Of a stretch of 64,000 bases of DNA, positions 45,265-53,892 are shown piece after piece. Each line of letters opens with the position of its first letter. Position 1 is the first letter of the stretch. Made by a program: the position numbers and the translations under genes. The notes under the pieces were generated by a model, which did not search any database, had not been told where the DNA came from, and was given only the letters and a program-made list of their open reading frames with translations. The stretch is from SHZI01 sp040080965 (GTDB lineage: Bacteria; Pseudomonadota; Gammaproteobacteria; Steroidobacterales; GCA-2729495): NCBI GenBank assembly GCA_040080965.1, contig JBEBHH010000012.1:20392-84391 (forward strand). The letters are read 5' to 3'.

Positions 45265-46176
45265 CTACTCCTCGACGCGGTACTCGATGGCGAGAGGAGT
45301 GCCGCGCGCGGCAACGCGGCCCATGCTGATGATGCCGCTACCTGTCAGCACGGTGCTGTCGCGACGCACGTAGAGCTCTTCGCCGACATCCTGCTGGATA
45401 AAGGTCCCGTTAGTGCTCTCGTCGACGAGCACGAAGCGGTTGCGCGCCACGTCGATCCGCGCATGGACGCGCGAAATCAGGTTGCCCTTGACGACGACGT
45501 CATTCTCGTCAGCGCGCCCCATCGTGATGGTTGCTTTTCCCTGGTCGCCGACCACCAGCTCCTCCCCCCGGAAGCGCAGTCGTAGCCGGGCGGCTGTCGC
45601 CGGCGGACGGGCGGCCGGGTCAATCGACGGCAGCATGTTGGTCGCTTCCTCCGGCTGCCACAGCACCTCGAAGACCGCCACCTCGTCGGACTGTCCCTTG
45701 GGCGTGGCCACGTCGATCTGGCGGACCAGCGCCTTCCATTGCGGAGTCAGCTGCTCCACGAGGGCGCTGGTGGTGATGATCTGGCCAGCTTTCGCCTGGG
45801 AGGTCATGCGGTTCGCGGTGTGGACAGCGGCACCGAAAATGTCCCGGTCCTCGGCGACCACGGGTCCAAAGTGGCAGCCAATGCGTATCGAGACGTGTGA
45901 ATCGTCTGTCTCGATGCGGATGGTATTGGTAATGCGCTGCTGCATCTGGTTGGCGGCGTTCAGGGCGTCGTCGGCGGAGGGAAAGGTGGACATCACCTCG
46001 TCGCCCATCGTCTTGATCACCGTGCCACCGTAGTGCTCAGTGGCCTGTTTCATGACCCGGAGGCACTGCTGCACGGTTTCCCGGGCCCGGTCGTCGCCAA
46101 GGGCCTCATAGAGCTGGGTGCTGCCGACCACGTCGGCAAACAGGATGGCGAGCTTTTTCTCGGGGACGGCCGTCAC
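45265..46176 (-). CDS. Class III adenylate/guanylate cyclase with C-terminal FHA domain
   Basis: The first ~165 residues form a cyclase homology domain: metal Asp15 in ILFADVVGST, Lys55 and Asp59 in GTVIKTMGDE, Asp112 in DIFGAAVHTANRM, and Arg123. The usual transition-state Asn (VNxAAR) is His119 here. Residues about 205-290 are a forkhead-associated domain (MGRADENDVVV, LISRVHARID, DESTNGTFI), which binds phosphothreonine. There is no membrane segment, so the enzyme is cytosolic and probably controlled by a Ser/Thr kinase partner not seen in this window. The Lys/Asp specificity pair favours ATP. It ends 42 bp from pckG, convergent. Confidence 0.9.
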   Translation of the reverse strand: MTAVPEKKLAILFADVVGSTQLYEALGDDRARETVQQCLRVMKQATEHYGGTVIKTMGDEVMSTFPSADDALNAANQMQQRITNTIRIETDDSHVSIRIGCHFGPVVAEDRDIFGAAVHTANRMTSQAKAGQIITTSALVEQLTPQWKALVRQIDVATPKGQSDEVAVFEVLWQPEEATNMLPSIDPAARPPATAARLRLRFRGEELVVGDQGKATITMGRADENDVVVKGNLISRVHARIDVARNRFVLVDESTNGTFIQQDVGEELYVRRDSTVLTGSGIISMGRVAARGTPLAIEYRVEE

Positions 46177-46212
46177 GAGTCACCGGTTGGACAATATGTT
46201 AAACGCCCAACC

Positions 46213-46240
46213 CTAGTATGCCACGGCACGCGCCTGGCAA
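46213..46240 (-). promoter_or_regulatory. Putative promoter of the cyclase-FHA gene
   Basis: On the minus strand TTGCCA (46235-46240) and TACTAG (46213-46218) are 16 bp apart, ending 36 bp before the cyclase start codon. This is a reasonable sigma-70 promoter. Confidence 0.5.
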
Positions 46241-46252
46241 ACCCGGCGATGC

Positions 46253-47071
46253 TCAGCGCTCGGCAATCAGGTACGCGACCCAGCCGGCATCCGCCTCGCC
46301 CCGGGTCTCGGGTGTGAACTCGCCGTTGCCCCGGCCATCCTTGCCGGTGCCCTCCCACCACACGGTCACCCTGGTGAAGCCCGCTTCGGAAAGCAGCTCC
46401 CGCAGTTCGGGCAGTGACCACAAGCGCCAGTCGTAGGTGAAGGCCTTCTCGATCTTCGAGCCGTCGGGGAACCGGAAATCGATGTGGCAAAGTATATCGC
46501 CCGTAACCGGGTAGTACTTCTCCTGGTGCCAGACGTAGGTGAAGCCCTTGCAGCGGGTAGTCTCGCGGAGTTCCTTGTACGCATCGTAGCCGCCGTAGGC
46601 ATCCAGGAAGAAGATGCCATCTTCTTCCAGCGACTCCCTGACCCGGCGGAAGTAGCGGAGCATGTCGGGCCGGGTCTTAAATACCCAGTAGCTGAAATTG
46701 AACGCCCCGACGACGTCCACCCGGTCGGTCCGGACCCGGGCGACGTCACCGAGCACCAACTGGACGCGCTCCTGTTGGGCCGGCTTCAGCCGGGCGAAGT
46801 GCCGGGCACGCCCCCAGTCCAGCACTCCGGAATCCAGGTCGACGCCGATGGCGCGGCGCCTCGGCCCACCCTTGACCCACTCGCACGCGATCGCAGCCGT
46901 TCCGCAGAAGTCCTCACGGAGGCTCTGGGGAGCGCGCCCGCGGATCTTCCGGAAGGTGTCCACGATGTACTCGCATTCCACGTCGGGAGTCTGCACCGCC
47001 GCTTCATAAGTCGCATGCAAGTCAGCCTGTTGCGCCATCGTCAGTTTGCGCGGCGTACCACCGTCAGCCAT
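46253..47071 (-). CDS. SAM-dependent class I methyltransferase
   Basis: The 272-residue protein has a Rossmann-type methyltransferase core: motif I in LREDFCGTAAIACEWV (51-66), an acidic end of strand 2 in IGVDLDSGVLDWG, and VVGAFNFSYWVF as motif IV region. DAYGGYDAYKELRETT and the aromatic-rich C-terminus resemble a family of small-molecule or unassigned methyltransferases found widely in bacteria. The substrate is unknown. The chosen ATG overlaps the end of dusA by 8 bp; a later start at 47038 (MAQQADLHATYE) is possible. Confidence 0.8.
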   Translation of the reverse strand: MADGGTPRKLTMAQQADLHATYEAAVQTPDVECEYIVDTFRKIRGRAPQSLREDFCGTAAIACEWVKGGPRRRAIGVDLDSGVLDWGRARHFARLKPAQQERVQLVLGDVARVRTDRVDVVGAFNFSYWVFKTRPDMLRYFRRVRESLEEDGIFFLDAYGGYDAYKELRETTRCKGFTYVWHQEKYYPVTGDILCHIDFRFPDGSKIEKAFTYDWRLWSLPELRELLSEAGFTRVTVWWEGTGKDGRGNGEFTPETRGEADAGWVAYLIAER

Positions 47072-48167
47072 TCGCCCGATCTCCCGTCGAAAATTCAGTC
47101 CATGTGCCCGTCGCCAGCAGGTGTGGACCTGCCTGCCTCCGTCCCTCGACCTGCTCGAGGGCCTGCCGGAGGACGTCCGGACCGGCATCCGCCTGCGCGG
47201 CGCCGAGTGTCAGTGTGCGCCGCCAGGTTCGCGCGCCGGGCTCGCCATGATACAGCCCGAGCATGTGCCGGCTCACGTGATGGAGTCGGGTGCCCGCGCC
47301 GCACTCGTGCTGGGCAAAGTCCGCCATTGCCAGCACAACGTCGCGTCTCGTCAGGGGCAGGACCGGTGCGGCACCCGCCAGGAACTCCGCGTCGACATCT
47401 GTCAGCCACCAGGGATCCGAGTAGGCCTTCCGGCCAATCATCACGCCGTCAAGGCCGGCCGAAATGTGTTGCCGGATACCGGCGGCTGACTCAATGCCAC
47501 CATTGATGATGAGTTCCAGGCCGGGAAAGTCGCGACGCAACTGGTAGACCACGTCGTGGCGGAGTGGCGGAACAGTCCGGTTCTCCTTTGGCGACAGGCC
47601 GGAAAGGTAGGCCTTGCGCGCGTGGATGATGAATGTGCAGCAGCCGGCTTCAGACACGATGCCGACAAAATCCCGGACAAAACCATAGTCGTCCCGGTCG
47701 TCCACCCCGATTCTGGTCTTGACGGTCACTGGGAGTGGCGAGGCCGCCCGCATTGCGGAAACACACTCGGCCACCAGCCCGGGAGACTTCATCAGGCAGG
47801 CGCCGAACGAGCCCTCGGAAACCCGTTCGCTCGGGCAGCCGGCATTCAGATTGACCTCGTCATAACCTTCGGCGGCGGCCAGCCGCGCTGCTTCAGCGAG
47901 CAGCACCGGATCGCTGCCACCAAGCTGGATGGCAACGGGGTGTTCCACAGGGTCGAAGCGCAGCCAGCGCGGGCCGTCGCCACGCACGATGGCTGCGGCC
48001 GTGATCATTTCCGTGTACAGGCGGATGCGGGGCGACAGCAACCGCAGGAAATAGCGGCAGTGCCGGTCCGTGCAGTCCATCATCGGTGCGACGGAGATGC
48101 TCCGTGTCCGTGCGGTGCCTGTGCGGGAACCGGCGTCTGGGCCGGAATGCCGGGAAGTTTCGTTCAT
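47064..48167 (-). CDS. dusA: tRNA-dihydrouridine(20/20a) synthase
   Basis: DusA reduces U20/U20a in the D-loop of tRNAs using FMN. The 367-residue protein has VAPMMDCTDRHCRYFLRLLS at the barrel entrance, LGGSDPVLLAEAARLAAAEG, the catalytic Cys in VNLNAGCPSERV, KTRIGVDD, and the IHARKAYLSGLSPKENRTVP segment diagnostic of DusA. It overlaps the amidohydrolase-like gene upstream by 4 bp. Confidence 0.96.
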   Translation of the reverse strand: MNETSRHSGPDAGSRTGTARTRSISVAPMMDCTDRHCRYFLRLLSPRIRLYTEMITAAAIVRGDGPRWLRFDPVEHPVAIQLGGSDPVLLAEAARLAAAEGYDEVNLNAGCPSERVSEGSFGACLMKSPGLVAECVSAMRAASPLPVTVKTRIGVDDRDDYGFVRDFVGIVSEAGCCTFIIHARKAYLSGLSPKENRTVPPLRHDVVYQLRRDFPGLELIINGGIESAAGIRQHISAGLDGVMIGRKAYSDPWWLTDVDAEFLAGAAPVLPLTRRDVVLAMADFAQHECGAGTRLHHVSRHMLGLYHGEPGARTWRRTLTLGAAQADAGPDVLRQALEQVEGRRQAGPHLLATGTWTEFSTGDRANG

Positions 48168-48982
48168 GAGCCGTCATCGACTGCCTGGGAGCCCGGCCGC
48201 GCCGACGCGCTGAACCGGGCCGCAAGTATGGGGCGCAGGGCCGTGGCGAGCAACGCGGCCCAGCTGTGCACGTCATCCTGTGTCGCCAGGAGGTCCTGGC
48301 GGACCTCGATGGAAACGTGGGGAAGGCCACGGCGTTCGGCGTGGGCGTCCATGGTGTAACCGGCGGGATAGCGGCCTGAATAGGGTTCGTTGTCGCCGAC
48401 GCACCATCTCCCATCGGCACGCAATGAACGGAGCAGGGGCGCGGCCAGCCGGTCGTCCTCATCCCACAGGACGCCCACATGCCAGGGCCTGGCAACCCCG
48501 TCGAGTCGGGGGGTAAAGCTGTGCACGGCCACGAGGGCGGGCAGCGGCCCGGGGTTGTCGAGAATGCGCGCGATGGCGCCGTGATAGGGCCAGTAGAGCG
48601 CGTCCGCGCGTGCGGAACGAGCCTCCGCTGTCAGGTTGCTGTTGCCGGGGATCGACACACCGTCGCTGACCGCGGGGAAGGCCGATGGGTCTTCCAGGTG
48701 ACGATTGCAGTCCACAACAAGCCGCGAGTACCCCGACAGCACCGCGGGAACCTGGAGCAGGCTCGCAAGGCTCCTCGTGAGGGCTGCTGCGCCGATGTCC
48801 AGGGCTATGTGTCCTGCCAGATGCGAAGCGGTCAGGCCCAGGTTACCGAGGGCCACCGGCACGCGAGAGCTCGCGTGGTCGCAGGCCAGCAGTACCGGCA
48901 AGTCCCGGTTCCGCGGCCACCATTCCTCCCAGGACCCGGGCTCGCTGGCACCGAGAATGGGCCGCGTGACCGGGGACCTCAC
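48164..48982 (-). CDS. N-formylglutamate amidohydrolase family protein
   Basis: The 272-residue protein belongs to the N-formylglutamate amidohydrolase (HutG-type) family: LLACDHASSRVP with the His of the metal site, DIGAAALTRSLASLL, YSRLVVDCNRHLEDPSAFP, VAVHSFTPRLDG, and SIEVRQDLL. Classical members hydrolyse formylglutamate at the end of histidine degradation, but no hut genes are nearby, so the substrate is uncertain. It is coupled to dusA. Confidence 0.85.
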   Translation of the reverse strand: MRSPVTRPILGASEPGSWEEWWPRNRDLPVLLACDHASSRVPVALGNLGLTASHLAGHIALDIGAAALTRSLASLLQVPAVLSGYSRLVVDCNRHLEDPSAFPAVSDGVSIPGNSNLTAEARSARADALYWPYHGAIARILDNPGPLPALVAVHSFTPRLDGVARPWHVGVLWDEDDRLAAPLLRSLRADGRWCVGDNEPYSGRYPAGYTMDAHAERRGLPHVSIEVRQDLLATQDDVHSWAALLATALRPILAARFSASARPGSQAVDDGS

Positions 48983-49059
48983 ATTGAGACCGGCTGCGCG
49001 GCCGCCGCTGCAGGATTTGCCCTAGACTTGCGCCAGAGAACGTTGAGGACACGTAGCGA

Positions 49060-50070
49060 ATGATCGCAGGGAATTCCGACCGGGGGGCCGTGCTCGTTAC
49101 CGGGGGCGCGGGCTATATCGGCAGCCATGTAGTCCGCCAGCTGGGCGAGGCCGGAGAGGATGTCGTGGTCCTCGACAATCTCAGCACGGGCTTCCGCTCG
49201 GCGGTGACGGCGGGAACCCTGGTGGTTGGCGATACGGGCGATCGCGCCGTCGTGAGCCGGCTCCTGGCGGAGCACCGTATCAAGACCATCCTGCACTTCG
49301 CGGCGCATACCATCGTCCCTGAATCCGTTTCCGACCCCCTGAAGTACTACGGCAACAACACCTGCGCAACACGGAACCTGATCGAGTGCGCGGTCGAAGC
49401 CCGCATCCGCCATTTCATCTTTTCCTCGACTGCGGCCGTGTATGGAATCCCCCCCGGTGGCGTGGCCGCGGAAGACAGCGCGACGGCGCCGATCAACCCC
49501 TACGGCACTTCCAAGCTCATGAGCGAGTGGATGCTGCGGGACGCGAGCGCCGCGCACGGCTATGGCTACGTCGCCCTCCGCTACTTCAATGTCGCGGGAG
49601 CCGAACCGGGCGGCCGGATCGGCCAATCCACCAGCAAGGCGACGCTGCTCACCAAGGTGGCCTGCGAGGCAGCCGTGGGCAAGCGCCCGCACGTCGCAAT
49701 TTTCGGAACGGACTACGACACGCCCGACGGCACCGGTGTTCGCGACTACATCCACGTGGAGGACCTGGCAACGGCCCACCTGGACGCTCTCCGCTACCTG
49801 CGTCAGGGGGGAGAATCCACGGTACTGAATTGCGGCTACGGGCATGGCTACAGCGTCCGGGAAGTCATTGATGCCGTCGACCGCGCCAATGGCGTCCCGC
49901 TCGTGCGGCTGGAAGCGCCACGGCGCCCCGGGGATCCGCCAGTGCTCATCGCCAGGGCAGATCGAATCCGGCAGGTTCTGGGCTGGCAGCCGAGGCACGA
50001 TGACCTCGGCTTCATCGTAGAGACCGCGTTGCGCTGGGAACGCCGGCTGCAGCGGCAGCCCATGGCCTAG
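49060..50070 (+). CDS. galE: UDP-glucose 4-epimerase
   Basis: GalE interconverts UDP-glucose and UDP-galactose, supplying sugar nucleotides for polysaccharides. The 336-residue short-chain dehydrogenase-fold protein has the NAD motif VTGGAGYIGSHV (13-24), ERAAHTIV-type FAAHTIVPESVSDPLKYYGN, and the catalytic Tyr148-x-x-x-Lys152 in NPYGTSKLMSEW. Its TAG stop overlaps that of the convergent prsR in a shared CTAG. Proximity to prsK/prsR fits the link between PEP-CTERM systems and exopolysaccharide production, though this is context only. Confidence 0.95.
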   Translation: MIAGNSDRGAVLVTGGAGYIGSHVVRQLGEAGEDVVVLDNLSTGFRSAVTAGTLVVGDTGDRAVVSRLLAEHRIKTILHFAAHTIVPESVSDPLKYYGNNTCATRNLIECAVEARIRHFIFSSTAAVYGIPPGGVAAEDSATAPINPYGTSKLMSEWMLRDASAAHGYGYVALRYFNVAGAEPGGRIGQSTSKATLLTKVACEAAVGKRPHVAIFGTDYDTPDGTGVRDYIHVEDLATAHLDALRYLRQGGESTVLNCGYGHGYSVREVIDAVDRANGVPLVRLEAPRRPGDPPVLIARADRIRQVLGWQPRHDDLGFIVETALRWERRLQRQPMA

Positions 50071-51443
50071 GCACCGCGCTCCTTGTCGTACTGGATACCG
50101 TACTTCTCCAGCAGGTCGTAGAGCGTCGGACGGGTGACCCCGAGCAGTTGGGCGGTCTTGGAAATATTGCCGTCGGCATAGGCCAGGGCGTTGCGGATGG
50201 CCCGCGTCTCTGCTTCCTTGCGGACTTCCCGTAGATTGACGTTCGGCTGCTGTTCGCCGTCGGTGGCCAGTCCGAGGTCTGCGGCAGTCACATAGCGACC
50301 CTCGGCCATGATGACCGCGCCTTTCAGCTTGTTCTCCATCTCGCGCACGTTGCCAGGCCACGCGTAGTTCTCGATGGCGTTCTGCGCGTCAGGACTGAAG
50401 CCCCTGAACTGGCGCCTGTGTTGCGCGGCGAAGCGCTCCAGCAACGTCCGGGCAAGCAGGATCCGGCACCCGCCTTCGCGCTCCCGCAGGGGTGGAATAC
50501 GGATCGTGATCTCGCTGATGCGGTAGTAGAGGTCCTCGCGGAAGCGCCCCTCCCGGATTGCGACGTCCAAGTTCTGGTTGGTGGCGCAGACCACCCGCAC
50601 GTCGACGGGAATCTCCTCGCGACCGCCGACGCGCTCCACGACGCGCTCCTGCAGGAAGCGCAGCAGCTTTGCCTGCAGCGCCAGGGGCATATCGCCGATC
50701 TCGTCGAGAAACAACGTTCCGCCATCGGCGTGCTCGATCTTGCCAGGGGTCTGCTTGACGGCGCCGGTGAATGCTCCGCGCTCGTAGCCGAAGAGCTCGC
50801 TCTCGAGAAGGTTCTCGGGTATTGCCGCGCAATTGATCGCGACGAACCCCTTGCTGATGCGCGGACTCAGGGAATGCAGGGCACGGGCGAGGACCTCCTT
50901 GCCCGTGCCACTCTCGCCCAGCAGCAGTGTGGTGGCGGTCGTGGGCGCGACCTTCTCGATCATCCGGCAGACCTGCAGCATCTGTTCGCTGGCGGCAACC
51001 ACGCCATCGAGAGGTGACGAGCTCTGCTGCTGCAGCAGGCGCTGGTTCTGCCTCTCGAGCTCGTAGATGTGGTACGCGCGGTCGACGAGCAGGTGAAGCG
51101 TGTCGGTATCCACCGGCTTCTGGTAGAAATCGTAGGCACCGAGGCCGACGGCGCGGAGCGCATTTTCCTGGTCACCATGACCGGTGACGACGATGACCTT
51201 GGTGTCCGGCAGAAGCGCCAGCGCCTGTTCCAGCGCGGCAAAGCCTTCGCTCACGCCCTCCGCGTCCGGAGGGAGCCCCAGATCCTGCAGCACCACGGGC
51301 GGTTCGTGCCGGCGCAGCTGCGCGAGAGCGCTTTCCCGGTCTTCAGCCACCAGGACCTCGTAATCAGTGAAGCACCACCGCAGCTGGCTCTGCAGCCCGG
51401 GGTCGTCCTCGACGACGAGAAGCTTCCTGCGCTGATCAGTCAA
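50067..51443 (-). CDS. prsR: PEP-CTERM-box response regulator, sigma-54 enhancer-binding protein
   Basis: PrsR is the transcription factor associated with PEP-CTERM/exosortase systems. The 458-residue protein has a receiver domain (acid pocket Asp13-Asp14, phosphoacceptor Asp54 in LQDLGLPP, Lys109), an AAA+ domain with Walker A GESGTGKE (176-183) and the sigma-54 contact motif GAFTGA (223-228), and a Fis-type helix-turn-helix at the C-terminus (NISKTAQLLGVTRPTLYDLL). The central motif means it activates sigma-54 promoters. It lies 52 bp downstream of prsK in one operon, and probably acts on the PEP-CTERM genes 8-13 kb away. Confidence 0.93.
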   Translation of the reverse strand: MTDQRRKLLVVEDDPGLQSQLRWCFTDYEVLVAEDRESALAQLRRHEPPVVLQDLGLPPDAEGVSEGFAALEQALALLPDTKVIVVTGHGDQENALRAVGLGAYDFYQKPVDTDTLHLLVDRAYHIYELERQNQRLLQQQSSSPLDGVVAASEQMLQVCRMIEKVAPTTATTLLLGESGTGKEVLARALHSLSPRISKGFVAINCAAIPENLLESELFGYERGAFTGAVKQTPGKIEHADGGTLFLDEIGDMPLALQAKLLRFLQERVVERVGGREEIPVDVRVVCATNQNLDVAIREGRFREDLYYRISEITIRIPPLREREGGCRILLARTLLERFAAQHRRQFRGFSPDAQNAIENYAWPGNVREMENKLKGAVIMAEGRYVTAADLGLATDGEQQPNVNLREVRKEAETRAIRNALAYADGNISKTAQLLGVTRPTLYDLLEKYGIQYDKERGA

Positions 51444-51495
51444 AGAGGTCTCCTGAGGTCCAAGTTTAAGGATGATAGCTCAGGGGCCAGGGGAC

Positions 51496-53589
51496 TCAGG
51501 GTACCGGGATCGCACTTCCCGGGTCATGGACCGGGAGGCGGATGAAGAAGCGGGTGCCCTCCCCCGGTTCCGACTCCACGCGCAGGGACCCGCCTGCCTC
51601 AACGACGAACATCCGGGCCTGGTAGGCCCCTATGCCCATACCTTTGCTGCCCTTGGTCGTGTCAAAGGGCCGGAACAGGCGATCGCGCACGAATTCGGGC
51701 TCCATACCGCAACCATCGTCTGCGACCTCGATCAGGGCACCATTGTCGGCCTGGGCGACACGCACCGTCACGTGGCCGTCACGCAGTGTCGCCTCCTGGG
51801 CATTGCGAATCAGGTGCGCCAGTACAGTCGTGAAGCGTTCACGATCAATCCAGACGTGCAGGTCATCCGACTCGTCCACGAGCTCCGGCACGGGCTCTCT
51901 CGCGCGGCACCGCTCGACCGCGTCGGCAACTGCCGCCGCGACCCGCACGCGCTGCCGCGGCCCGGCTGTATCGCCGCTCTGGAGCTGCTGGAGAAGCTTG
52001 TTCATGCGGGCCACCGAGTTGTCGATGGTGGCCATGGCGTCCTCGAAGAACGCGGGATTGCCCTTGTGCCGGGCGGCGTTCTGCACCATGAGGGACTGCT
52101 GGGCGATGAGGTTCTTGAGGTCGTGCATCACGAAAGCCGTGAGCCGGTTGAACGCCTCGAACTGGCGGCCCTCGGCGAGGCGCTGGTCCGCGTCATACTG
52201 CGCGAGGAACGCCGCGACCTGCCGCCCGGACGTCCGGAGCAGGTCGATTTCCTCGAATGTCAGGCGGAATGCGGAGCTGGACTGGAACAGCACGATCAGC
52301 GCGATCAGGGTTTCGTTACTGATCAGCGGAACGATCAGAAGGCCTTCCGGGAAGGACGCTAGCCACTCCGGCCGGCGCAAGCCGCCGTATAGCTCGGGCC
52401 GGCGGGCCAGCTCCGCCGTGTCGATGGTCCACTGGCGCTCGAGCATGAATACAAGCGCGGGATCGTCTGCGGGAATGCGCTCCTCGGGCAGAGCCCGGGT
52501 GTTCCAGCCGGCCGTCGCCATGAACGGCCCGCCGTCTCCCGTGCGCATCCACAGGACGCCGGCCGGACTGCCGACGATCTGCGCCACGCCGCGAATGACC
52601 CGCTCCGGGAGCGGCGACCGGGAATCGGGCGACACGAGCGTGTCGATCAGCCGCAGCCACTCCTCCCGGTAGTCATAGCGAAACGGCAGGAAGTGCTTGC
52701 TCACATAGACGCGCAGCCGGGCATTCAGCCGTTCCGAGAAGAGCAGAAGGCCAATCGGCACGCCGGTCGCGAGCGCGAGCAACAGGGCCGATTGCTGCGC
52801 CGCTGCGGGCGCCATCGACCGGAAAACCGGCAACAGCAGCAGGGCCAGCAGCAGGATCGACAGGGTGCCAAGGAAGCGCGGTGCGTAGCTGCGTGCTTCT
52901 GGAGATACGAAGATGGCCAGGGACCACTGGGGGCGCAGTCGCAGGCCGAAAAGGAGCAGCAGCCCCGAGACCGCGAGCACTGCGCCAGTTCCTCCAAGCA
53001 ACGCGCGTGGAACCCCGGCCCCGGCAGCAGCGACGATGGCGAGGGCGGCCTGGGAACCCGTCGCAAGGCCGGCGGACGCCACCAGTGAGCGGAGCGCCGT
53101 GCGGGTCTCGATGGGCGCGTCCCGGCCCAGCTGCGCTGCCAGGGCAAGGCTGACGAGGGCGATGCTGGCCGCCGAGACGCTGAACAACGTCCCCTGCCAG
53201 GGCGTGTCGCCCCTGGACGCGAGCCAGGCCACTAGGACCGATGCACCTAGCACCACGGCCCAGAACAGCCGCAGGAGGCGCTTGACGACTTCCGGCATCG
53301 ACTGCTCATACGGACCACGCAGCAGGCGGTGGATCAAGGCGTACCAGCTGAACAGGTGCAGCACCTGCAGGGCGTAGAACCCGGGAGGGAAGCCGCGGGA
53401 GAGGTCGAAAAAAGCCGGCTGCGCGACCAGGATCCCCCACACGACCGACGTGACGAGCACGCCAAGCATCTGGGTGCGCACCAGCACGCTGCTCTCGGCG
53501 AGCAGGACATAGGCACCCACCAGCGCATAGACCAGGGCCATGACCCCGGCCCAGAGCATTGGATTGAAGAACGTGGCAATCACAGCCAC
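51496..53589 (-). CDS. prsK: PEP-CTERM system membrane sensor histidine kinase
   Basis: PrsK is the kinase partner of PrsR. The 697-residue protein begins with about nine hydrophobic segments spread over residues 1-290 (ALVYALVGAYVLL..., LVSLALAAQL...), then a GAF-like sensor domain (about 325-465), the phosphoacceptor His489 in FVMHDLKNLIAQQSLM, and an HATPase domain with LAHLIRNAQEATL (N box), VADDGCGMEP (G1) and TTKGSKGMGIGAYQAR (G2). The arrangement of a multi-helix N-terminus with a cytosolic GAF-kinase is typical of the family. The signal is unknown. It is the last chromosomal gene before the island boundary. Confidence 0.93.
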   Translation of the reverse strand: MAVIATFFNPMLWAGVMALVYALVGAYVLLAESSVLVRTQMLGVLVTSVVWGILVAQPAFFDLSRGFPPGFYALQVLHLFSWYALIHRLLRGPYEQSMPEVVKRLLRLFWAVVLGASVLVAWLASRGDTPWQGTLFSVSAASIALVSLALAAQLGRDAPIETRTALRSLVASAGLATGSQAALAIVAAAGAGVPRALLGGTGAVLAVSGLLLLFGLRLRPQWSLAIFVSPEARSYAPRFLGTLSILLLALLLLPVFRSMAPAAAQQSALLLALATGVPIGLLLFSERLNARLRVYVSKHFLPFRYDYREEWLRLIDTLVSPDSRSPLPERVIRGVAQIVGSPAGVLWMRTGDGGPFMATAGWNTRALPEERIPADDPALVFMLERQWTIDTAELARRPELYGGLRRPEWLASFPEGLLIVPLISNETLIALIVLFQSSSAFRLTFEEIDLLRTSGRQVAAFLAQYDADQRLAEGRQFEAFNRLTAFVMHDLKNLIAQQSLMVQNAARHKGNPAFFEDAMATIDNSVARMNKLLQQLQSGDTAGPRQRVRVAAAVADAVERCRAREPVPELVDESDDLHVWIDRERFTTVLAHLIRNAQEATLRDGHVTVRVAQADNGALIEVADDGCGMEPEFVRDRLFRPFDTTKGSKGMGIGAYQARMFVVEAGGSLRVESEPGEGTRFFIRLPVHDPGSAIPVP

Positions 53590-53687
53590 ATCATAATGCC
53601 AATCCAGTCAGATGGTTATCGCGGGATTCACGAATCTGTCGGAGATTCGGGCAAAGCCGGACGCACGACGCCGGTGGCTGAGGCAAA

Positions 53688-53731
53688 TGGCGTCCCCACG
53701 GGGATTCGAACCCCGGTTACCGCCGTGAAAG
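53688..53731 (-). other. tRNA-Glu 3' fragment, left attachment site of an integrated element
   Basis: Read on the minus strand, these 44 bp are the 3' part of tRNA-Glu(UUC), from the anticodon loop (CTTTCACGG) through the T-arm (GGGGTTCGAATCCCC) to GACGCCA. Sequence identity to a tRNA stops at 53731, inside the anticodon stem, and the 5' half is missing. This is what remains at the distal end when an integrase inserts into a tRNA gene; the intact tRNA should be at the other end of the element, to the right of this window. Confidence 0.85.
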
Positions 53732-53756
53732 AGTGCGTTCACCGTCCCTTGGCGTC

Positions 53757-53860
53757 CGTGTCAATTCGCCGAAGTTGCGCCAAATGCCTATTTTTCATGT
53801 ATCTACGTTCTCCCTTGTTCGCCAGCGTTCGCCCCCGTAGTATTGACAAATATTGACACG
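53757..53860. repeat. TATTGACA-type repeats between att site and integrase
   Basis: TATTGACA occurs twice in direct orientation with a 10-bp period (53841-53848 and 53851-53858), and a 9/10 match to CGTGTCAATA lies inverted at 53757-53766. The two direct copies also contain TTGACA, so one may be the -35 box of the integrase promoter. Arm-type integrase or excisionase sites are the other possibility. Confidence 0.5.
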
Positions 53861-53892
53861 CGCCCCGACGGCGCAATCCGGGGAGTAACCAT

